A model generated the notes under the pieces. The model was given only the letters and a program-made list of their open reading frames with translations. It ran no database searches and had not been told where the DNA came from. From contig JAAAKB020000024.1 of the NCBI GenBank assembly GCA_010014835.2, forward strand, positions 698,649-724,613: a stretch of DNA of 25,965 nucleotides, read 5' to 3'. Shown here piece after piece: positions 10,301 through 17,400 of this stretch. Numbering within the stretch: position 1 is the first letter of the stretch; each line of letters opens with the position of its first letter. The position numbers were made by a program, and so were the translations under genes. The stretch comes from Apostichopus leukothele (taxonomy: Eukaryota > Echinodermata > Holothuroidea > Aspidochirotida > Stichopodidae).

Positions 10301-11225
10301 GTCAAGCATCATTGTATTTATTTATTGCTGATTCTTGATTTATCAACTCTCGGCAAAGTAATATTAGGAAGAAAAATAGTTGTGAAAGGTAGATAAGAAA
10401 AATAGTGCAACAGAAAGAAAGTAAAAAAAGATTAGCGCTAAAAGGGACTTTGGACTCCTTTGTTTTATTGGCAAGCATACTTTGGAATACAGCCATTAAT
10501 AAATACAGGTTTAAGTGTTCTTATGAACATAATGATCAGGGAAAAAATTGAAAGGTCCAGTAGTGTACATTCCATAGGGCTCAATACTTGATAATAGGAG
10601 ATGGCTGTGATGTTTATGGAAGCTTGTTACTGTTCATAATTTAAAATTTGGAAACTATTTAAATTTTCTTTTACGATAAGTTTTCAATATGCACAACTAT
10701 GGAAGCCCTTCATTTTAAGACAGAGATTGGGCCAAAGTTTTGTAGCATTGGTTACCCCTATTCAGGGTATTTATAAAGGTATCTGACGCCCCCCCCCCAC
10801 CCCAAAGCAAGTAGATCATTACAGCTGAAACCTTGGCTTCCTTCAACATGGAATCCTGTTAATGCTTTTTAGTCATTTTATAATTTAGCATCAATATTAA
10901 CAGAGAATTTATTTACCCTACAGGCAAACGACCACATGAATGTGAAGTCTGCGGTAAGGCCTTCAAGCACAAACACCATTTGATGGAGCACCAGAGGCTG
11001 CACAGTGGGGAGAAACCATATCAGTGCAATCGATGCTTCAAGAAATTCTCCCATTCCGGGTCTTACAGCCAGCACATGAATCACCGTTACAGCTACTGCC
11101 GTAGGGGAATTGTCGGGCCGGTCTGCAAAGGGGACAAATTCAAGAAAAATGTCGATGGTGACAAAGAGAAAGACATCATTTCTAAGAAGCCTGAAATGCA
11201 AAATTCAGTTGCATCTGATAAGTAG
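1289..11225 (+). CDS. zeb: ZEB-family zinc finger E-box-binding homeobox transcription factor (six-exon gene)
   Basis: Nuclear transcription factor, the invertebrate counterpart of vertebrate ZEB1/ZEB2 and fly zfh1. These proteins bind CACCT-type sites through two separated zinc finger clusters and mostly repress, partly through CtBP. The join is 1289-1328, 4272-4453, 5247-5442, 7113-9830, 10120-10296, 10924-11225, and all introns are GT-AG with matching phases. The product is about 1204 residues, close to human ZEB2 at about 1214. Domains by residue: N-terminal fingers 156-291 (five), central CCHC finger about 586-608, divergent homeodomain about 713-768, CtBP-type PLDLTK 886-891, and C-terminal fingers about 1083-1163 (three). 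Signature strings include [38 protein letters not shown] and [13 protein letters not shown]. The gene converges on cyclin T. The family call is firm; exon 1 is the uncertain part. Confidence 0.95.
3098..3690 (+). other. CpG-richer patch in ZEB intron 1; possible alternative first exon or promoter
   Basis: This patch contrasts with the AT-rich intron around it and holds many CpG dinucleotides at about 3178-3340. It contains an open frame at 3098-3376 (92 codons, no recognised domain), a CCAAT box (gCCAATCA) near 3458, and a second small frame at 3574-3687 (37 codons beginning [19 protein letters not shown]). Neither frame matches a family I recognise. It ends against the 21-base G run. It could be an alternative promoter with an untranslated or coding first exon, or an old inserted element. 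A clear phase-1 donor to exon 2 was not found. Confidence 0.25.
3695..3715 (+). repeat. 21-base poly-G tract
   Basis: An uninterrupted run of 21 G followed by TGG. Such tracts can form G-quadruplexes, and their length is often unreliable in assemblies. Confidence 0.95.
4272..4453 (+). CDS. zeb: ZEB exon 2
   Basis: The exon has 182 bases: two bases completing a split codon, then 60 codons ending ENCQ, with donor gtaagctt at 4454. It is rich in Ser, Asp and Glu ([17 protein letters not shown]), a low-complexity N-terminal region as in other ZEB proteins, with no folded domain visible. It ends in phase 0 and joins cleanly to exon 3. Inclusion rests on strong splice sites, matching phases on both sides and coding-like composition rather than on homology. 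Confidence 0.8.
4454..5246 (+). other. ZEB intron 2
   Basis: An intron of 793 bases with donor gtaagctt and acceptor ttttacag. Frames on both strands here have no family resemblance. Nothing else seen. Confidence 0.7.
5247..5442 (+). CDS. zeb: ZEB exon 3
   Basis: The exon has 196 bases: 65 codons plus one base. It opens [13 protein letters not shown] after the acceptor ttttacag and ends in SRSSSP plus a phase-1 G before donor gtaagcag. It is strongly acidic (many Asp and Glu) and Ser-rich, like the acidic N-terminal segment upstream of the first finger cluster in ZEB proteins. The phase-1 G joins AG of exon 4 to give Glu. Confidence 0.85.
5443..7112 (+). other. ZEB intron 3
   Basis: An intron of 1670 bases, AT-rich, with a GT-rich microsatellite near 6150-6170. 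A 145-codon minus-strand frame at 5912-6349 has no domain or splice support. The acceptor follows a T-rich tract ending ttccctttgcag. Nothing else seen. Confidence 0.7.
7113..9830 (+). CDS. zeb: ZEB exon 4: N-terminal zinc fingers, central finger, homeodomain, CtBP motif
   Basis: A 2718-base exon coding 905 full codons. Fingers by protein residue: ZF1 156-177 ([19 protein letters not shown]...H), ZF2 184-204, ZF3 212-232, ZF4 241-261, ZF5 269-291 (CCHC type ending SSKKC). ZF1, 2, 4 and 5 match the four vertebrate ZEB N-terminal fingers; ZF3 is extra. A central CCHC finger follows (ends HQHERYLC), then Ser- and acid-rich linkers, then a divergent homeodomain ([10 protein letters not shown] ... 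[11 protein letters not shown]), a repression motif PLDLTK at 9350-9367, and a Tyr/Pro-rich stretch. The exon ends at donor gtaagtac. The open frame continues into the intron to 9925, but the splice to exon 5 keeps frame and is required for the C-terminal fingers. Confidence 0.97.
9831..10119 (+). other. ZEB intron 4
   Basis: A 289-base intron with donor gtaagtac and acceptor cttcccag. The exon 4 frame stays open for about 30 codons into it, so intron retention would give a protein lacking the C-terminal finger cluster. Nothing else seen. Confidence 0.8.
10120..10296 (+). CDS. zeb: ZEB exon 5: first C-terminal zinc finger
   Basis: A 177-base exon. After a linker ([15 protein letters not shown]...) it codes the first finger of the C-terminal cluster, [19 protein letters not shown] and on to EH, very close to the vertebrate ZEB finger YACDLCDKTFQKSSSLLRH. 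The donor is gtaggtca at 10297. Phase 1 at both ends matches the neighbours, and the Gly of the HSGKRPH inter-finger linker is split across the junction. Confidence 0.95.
10297..10923 (+). other. ZEB intron 5
   Basis: A 627-base intron with a C run at about 10790 and acceptor ttaccctacag. Nothing else seen. Confidence 0.85.
10924..11225 (+). CDS. zeb: ZEB exon 6: last two zinc fingers and C-terminus
   Basis: A 302-base terminal exon. It codes finger [20 protein letters not shown], linker HSGEKPY, then finger [20 protein letters not shown], followed by NHRYSYC, all close to vertebrate ZEB. The stop is TAG at 11223-11225. After the last finger only about 41 residues remain, and they are Lys-rich with mixed charge ([16 protein letters not shown]). 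Vertebrate ZEB proteins end in a long Glu/Asp-rich tail, which is missing here. Confidence 0.95.
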
Positions 11226-12900
11226 GTTTCTTCAACTTCTGGTAGACCATCGTTGAGGAATACTGTAGCAGAAAGTGATCCATTTATGAAAGGATTACAG
11301 ATTCAATACTAGTGCAATTCTAGGTTTATGCAAGCACGTTCTATGGAACACCCAACTATAGTTATCGATAAGATGTTACCCCGCATCTCTTGCCAAGATA
11401 AAACACTCTGCCTCTCTATGTATGTGATGGGTTTCTCATTGTATGTTTTATTACCACAGTTAAAAGTCAGGCACTTTTACACATCAGCAATTTCCGCTTA
11501 TGGTTTACTATGCCATGAGTAAAGCAAATCAACATTATTTGTGCACCTGCTATATAATATAATTTTTAATTTGTAATGAGTTAATTGTCTGTGAGTTTAC
11601 ACCTATGTTACCTACGCAAAAGTTCATACATCTGGAATTTCCGGGTGACTCTTTAGTTAATGAGTAGTTACATTCTGCCGTGAAGGTTTCAAGTGAACAA
11701 GCTATTAAGTGTTGATGTAAATCTATTAACAAAACTCATTAAGGTTAAACCAAGTTAGGTATTCAAAATTGTTGTGTGCCATGTACTTCCGTGTGAAGGA
11801 TGAAAGTAGTCAGATAAAAGCTGTCTAAGGTTCATCTGTGTTGAAGGTAGAATTGGTTTCCCCGTGAGTGTCACTTCTGATCCTGAGTGCCAGGTTATTG
11901 AAAGTACTAGGGATGTCAATACAGCACGAAAACTGTATTGAACAAAGACGTGTTATGGAACGGGGCGAGGGGGGGGGGTGGGTAACTGCTCATCTGACAA
12001 CTAGGAAATAACGATCATGGGTTTCTAAATCTGCAATATCAGAAAACTAAATTATAAGGTAAAGGAGTCCAGTTTTGAAGGATATTTCGTCCTTTATTAA
12101 ATTATATCAACTTTTGAGGAGTAAACACAAGTAATTCACTGATAATGACAAAATAGGGTTAGATACCGTATGAGAGGAATTAGGATTTACAGTATCTAAC
12201 ACACAGGAAAGATTTGATAATATAGCATATTAAATAACTGATCTGTTCTCCTTTAAATGTCACTTCATGTAGCACTTAAACACCACCTCCTCCCCTTCCT
12301 CAATATCTTTCACTTCTCTTTGCCTCTATGTCAGAGGAGACTTACCTATGCAGTGCTGTTGTCTTACGTCAATGCAATGATGGGTTCTGCAATTTTGAAT
12401 GCTATTGATTGAAAAAATGTTGCACAGTCTAAGCAACAAGTTTCTGAGTTAGTTAGTTTACCCCTTTAAATAGATATTTGTAAATGAAAAGGTCCCTTAG
12501 ACAAAAACTAAGTTGGTTATACTTCCTGTACAACTCTTGCAAATATAAAATAAATAACAGTACATTGATATGAATTATTAATTTCTAAGCATATGTGAAA
12601 AGATTGTATAAAGCATATGAGAGTGCAAAGTAATTTTCTGTTTTCTTTTGAGTAATGTTATTGTACAAAAGTTCAGAATAGGTATTTATTGCTGTATATG
12701 ATAAGTTACATTAGATATATTGTACAGTGTTTATGTCCTCTGAGGTATATATACATCTAAATGTGGTTTACAGTTTTTGTCTTCGATTCTGTTTCCCTGG
12801 TTACTACACAGGTTACAGAGGTATAGAGCTATAAAAAAGTAATTAGCTACATAGTTCTACATGATTTTGCAATAAATTATGAAAAATTAACTCATTTTGT
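11226..12900 (+). other. ZEB 3' UTR (approximate end)
   Basis: About 1.7 kb of AT-rich sequence without a supported gene follows the stop codon. Candidate poly(A) signals AATAAA lie at 12548-12553 and 12871-12876. The second is followed by a T/GT-rich stretch (about 12895-12925) suited to cleavage, and is preferred. A further AATAAA at 13139-13144 could serve a longer form. A G run occurs near 11968. Confidence 0.55.
12871..12876 (+). terminator. Probable ZEB poly(A) signal
   Basis: AATAAA followed within about 20-50 bases by T- and GT-rich sequence. Chosen over AATAAA at 12548 and 13139 because of this downstream context. Inference from sequence alone. Confidence 0.45.
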
Positions 12901-12924
12901 TTGTTTTAATATTGTACATCTTGT

Positions 12925-13395
12925 ATGTCATTTGTAAATTGACCCCAAATAATCTAGAATGTTTTAATTAATCAATGCTGACAACTTACCGAGCATTTTG
13001 CTGTACTATGACACTCAATTGTCTATTTACACACTCGTCAGTGGGAAGGGATAAATGTGGGTGGCTGGAACCTACTGCGAGGTATCTTCCAAAAGCTTTG
13101 TACATTTGGGGGTGGGTGGGGGGGGGATTCCACATCCTAATAAAGCAATACTGATGTTTGTAAAGTTATTTATTGGAAAAATATCAATGTTGCTGAACAA
13201 CGTAAATGAATTACATAATTCAGTTGAATTCACACAAAAATGGTTCATTCTCTGAATTTGACTAGGCCTCCACAATAAAGCATAGTGGTATGTGAATGAG
13301 CATTTCAGGATGACAATGGAGATTGTACACGCTTCCCATTAAGTTCTCGACGACCCCCCCCCCCCCACCCCTTTCCCCAAAAAGCTCATTGAACC
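12925..13395. other. Region between the two convergent 3' ends
   Basis: This holds G-rich and C-rich runs (13108-13126 and about 13352-13366) and possible poly(A) signals on both strands (plus-strand AATAAA at 13139; minus-strand signal read as TTTATT at 13169-13174). It may contain the 3' UTR of cyclin T. No coding exon could be supported. Confidence 0.4.
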
Positions 13396-14374
13396 NNNNN
13401 NNNNNNNNNNNNNNNNNNNNNNNNNNNNNNNNNNNNNNNNNNNNNNNNNNNNNNNNNNNNNNNNNNNNNNNNNNNNNNNNNNNNNNNNNNNNNNNNNNNN
13501 NNNNNNNNNNNNNNNNNNNNNNNNNNNNNNNNNNNNNNNNNNNNNNNNNNNNNNNNNNNNNNNNNNNNNNNNNNNNNNNNNNNNNNNNNNNNNNNNNNNN
13601 NNNNNNNNNNNNNNNNNNNNNNNNNNNNNNNNNNNNNNNNNNNNNNNNNNNNNNNNNNNNNNNNNNNNNNNNNNNNNNNNNNNNNNNNNNNNNNNNNNNN
13701 NNNNNNNNNNNNNNNNNNNNNNNNNNNNNNNNNNNNNNNNNNNNNNNNNNNNNNNNNNNNNNNNNNNNNNNNNNNNNNNNNNNNNNNNNNNNNNNNNNNN
13801 NNNNNNNNNNNNNNNNNNNNNNNNNNNNNNNNNNNNNNNNNNNNNNNNNNNNNNNNNNNNNNNNNNNNNNNNNNNNNNNNNNNNNNNNNNNNNNNNNNNN
13901 NNNNNNNNNNNNNNNNNNNNNNNNNNNNNNNNNNNNNNNNNNNNNNNNNNNNNNNNNNNNNNNNNNNNNNNNNNNNNNNNNNNNNNNNNNNNNNNNNNNN
14001 NNNNNNNNNNNNNNNNNNNNNNNNNNNNNNNNNNNNNNNNNNNNNNNNNNNNNNNNNNNNNNNNNNNNNNNNNNNNNNNNNNNNNNNNNNNNNNNNNNNN
14101 NNNNNNNNNNNNNNNNNNNNNNNNNNNNNNNNNNNNNNNNNNNNNNNNNNNNNNNNNNNNNNNNNNNNNNNNNNNNNNNNNNNNNNNNNNNNNNNNNNNN
14201 NNNNNNNNNNNNNNNNNNNNNNNNNNNNNNNNNNNNNNNNNNNNNNNNNNNNNNNNNNNNNNNNNNNNNNNNNNNNNNNNNNNNNNNNNNNNNNNNNNNN
14301 NNNNNNNNNNNNNNNNNNNNNNNNNNNNNNNNNNNNNNNNNNNNNNNNNNNNNNNNNNNNNNNNNNNNNNNNNN
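13396..14374. other. Assembly gap (979 N)
   Basis: A run of 979 unknown bases, flanked on the left by a C run. It interrupts cyclin T exon 9. Frames spanning it have no meaning. Confidence 1.
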
Positions 14375-14402
14375 ATAATTTGCAAAAACTCCATGGTTAG
14401 TT
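14375..14402 (-). CDS. ccnt: Cyclin T exon 9, cut by gap
   Basis: The acceptor gttcttttccag precedes AACTAACCATGGAG. With the C left from exon 8 the frame reads QLTMEFLQI, matching ELTHEFLQI of human cyclin T. The exon continues into the N run, so its end and all later exons are unseen. Confidence 0.9.
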
Positions 14403-17400
14403 CTGGAAAAGAACAAACAAAACAACACATGATCAATTGACCTGAAAAGTGATGTAAAAAAACTGGCAAAAACTTGGTGCTACAAAGATTGATTATTTGT
14501 TGCAAGTAAAAAAAAAAATGTTTAACAACAAAATCTACAGAGAAAGAAAAGGCTTGACGATGCAACTTACGGTCCAACAAAGCTACTGTCACATTAGGAT
14601 CAACATACTCCCACACTACAGAGAAAGAGAAGGCTTGACGATGCAACTTACGGTCCAATAAAGCTACTGTCACATTAGGATCAACATACTCCCACACTAC
14701 AGAGAAAGAAAAGGCTTGACGATGCAACTTACGGTCCAATAAAGCTACTGTCACATTAGGATCAACATACTCCCACCAGTAGTTGCCATCACTCGACTTT
14801 GGAATCTGAAGGAAGAAGACCGATCATTTTTTCTTGATGAAATAGTGCTTTACTTTTCGTTAATAACTGCAGAACAATCGGGTGGTAACAATTTGTGCTT
14901 CTGCTGACTGACACCTTGGTCATCTACAGTATTTCTTCTCCATACAGATAGTATGTATACACAACCCTACAGATTCAAACGTCTTGTAAAATACTGTAAC
15001 AGAGCTGGGAGCAATACTATGGTACTAACTTGTTCTCTCTTGGACATAAATGTGGATCATTTTGACTCACCTCATACTGAGACCATTTACAGGCAAGATG
15101 TACACACACACAGGCCACGATGGTTGGTTTGTATTGGAGGCAGAATGTCGTCAAGTGAAGGCTGCAAAAAAGTACAAAATACAGTAAATACACAGAGCAA
15201 AACGTAACTTTCAGCCTTACTCAAGAAAGGTGGAGCACCAATTGTTGTACCTACTTAACCTCTCTTCCTTCGGCAAACTTTTCAATTCAAACTTGGGAGG
15301 AAACATAGGTATGGTTAACCTGTGAAAGGCTGACAGGGAAGACATACTTGTAGCAGCCTACAATTCATTATGTCTTCTCCGATTGTTTTTAAATCAAAGC
15401 TGTTCATTCCTTTTTTTTAGTATGAAGGACATTGAAACCCTTGCTTGCTCTATCCTGGAAATTGCCTGTTATCGCACAGAATGGAAACATTAATTGTGCA
15501 TTATTGGCCATCTATTTATGCAAAATGGCAGCCTTTTCTGTTTTCAACTTTTCTTTCCTCATGGGAGGGGGAGGGGGAATGTTTCAAATCAGGTTCAATA
15601 TTGTGTAGCAGTTTTGAAGGCTCAGAATTTTGTCTCCTGTGAAACGCCTTTTATCCCCCGTGTACAAAAACTGCTATATATCTTTGGATTTTTAAAGCAA
15701 ATTGACCCCTTTGCAATGTGACATGATGTGATTTTGCGATGTGACACCAGATTAATTAATCCCTGCAAAATAGATCAAAGGTTTCATAACATCAGATTTT
15801 GCAGCATCACTATATTTGGTAAAACAAATTTGATAACAATTATAATCACTTTCTATCTCTTTCTGTTTATCCTGTTTTGGGGAGTTTTCATGGGAGGAAG
15901 ATGATGATCATCAATACATATCAGTTTATTCATATAAAACACAAGACAATAGTACATGTTCAATACAGTTGTTCATTAATGCTCATAGTGTAACCCTGGT
16001 ACACCTGGAAGCATGTTTATGAACAGTCATTATTTAGGCCCATCCACTGCTGGAAGAAACACAACTTAGTGTCTCCCTGTTGGGGCCAAATCCTTTGATG
16101 CCAACCAATCTCTCATTTCACTTTCAGTATCCATAACAGTAACAAATCAACATTCTGTACCGCAGCCAACTAGGACATAGCAAACTCTGGACAGTCCAGA
16201 AAGCTACGAATAAATAAGTCACAATACAGATTTCATTTTGAATTTTTTTTTCCCCCGAAATATTTGACGACACCTCAGGTACAACTGTGCATTACTCTGT
16301 ATTAACTCTAACAGACCTAAAGATCAATACCATTGCAAGTCTTCAGAAGCCATTAGTGGGCAATATTAATTAACCATTCCCCCAAATGCAGTTCTTGTCA
16401 GCTTATTTCTGAATCTTCCATTATGAAATTAACACTGTATCACAGAGGGCATCGCTGAAAAACCTTCAACAACACCCATTTTCTTTTTTAAAGTTCTAAA
16501 TATTTCATATAAAAAAAAACACTAAACATGCTATATATGCCTTAACAAGGTTTTCAGAATTTGACCTCCAATAAACTTTGCCCCCCATACAAACTTTCAC
16601 ATCCTTAGATGGGAGCTACATACCAAGCATTAAGTCCATACAAGCTTTACTTCTAGAGTTCTTGCATTTAAAAAAGCAAAAACAAAACCAGAAAATGATT
16701 CCTTCTCAGTTTTGGGCTTGGGTGAGTCTTATTATTTTTGGGACTCCTTCAACTAGCCATCCACCTATGCTGCTTGTTTCCATCATGTATACTAGCCAAA
16801 TCTGTGATGTGCTTGAGCAACACCTACAGATTCCACCATTTCAGAAGCATGTATACATGAAGCTACCACCAACAATCATGGTCAACTTCACAGAAACATT
16901 TGCACAACCCTTCAGAAGTCATACCTGAATACTGCACAGTTGTACCAACTTTAATATGAAAAATCAAAACCTGTCAAAAATCTGCATAATGAAGGATATC
17001 ACACCCATCAAAACTACATTATGAGTGCGACTAATTTTATTTCTGTGCTTCTAAAGGACAAACAAACCCAAAGTACTTTTAGCAGTTAATACAAAGAAAC
17101 AAACAAGTGACAAGTGACGAATTCACCAAAGGTATGCAAGTATAAGAGGAAGAAATTCCACGCTGAAGTTTGAACAAAATCTTCTCGTCTTTCAATCTTG
17201 GTATTAAACCAAAAAAGGTTTGCATTTGTTTGTCCTTTAAAGGGAGCTGAGAAATGTCCCCAACATTAAATAACATACAATCTCAATATCAATGCTAAGG
17301 GAAAGAAAAATTCTTGCACATCTGTAATGTAGTTTTGATAGACACATCATTTAACTCGTGTTTTGAGAGAAAGGTACCAGCAATATCAAAGTACATAGGT

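Larger units (their letters stand above)
14535..14776 (-). repeat. 81-bp tandem triplication spanning cyclin T exon 8 and its donor
   Basis: Three nearly identical units lie at 14535-14615, 14616-14696 and 14697-14776. The unit runs (in gene sense) from inside exon 8 at the WEYVD codons, over the donor gtaagttg, to an intronic pyrimidine tract ending ctctgtag. The copies differ at only one or two positions. The unit length is a multiple of three, and the frame [20 protein letters not shown] stays open through all copies. The high identity means either a young duplication or an assembly effect, since the N gap begins 160 bases away. Confidence 0.95.

Noticed and set aside
12725-12731. CAGTGTT in the ZEB 3' UTR, like a miR-200a/141 seed match
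   Set aside because: A single 7-base match in 1.7 kb is expected by chance, and no CAGTATT site for the commoner miR-200/miR-8 seed was found.
13262-14754. Long open frames crossing the N run on both strands
   Set aside because: They are open only because N cannot be read as stop. Only the piece at 14375-14402 and exon 8 upstream are real coding.
14535-14776. Reading the 81-bp units as a CRISPR-like or ordinary satellite array
   Set aside because: There are no unique spacers, and the unit is clearly part exon and part intron of cyclin T.
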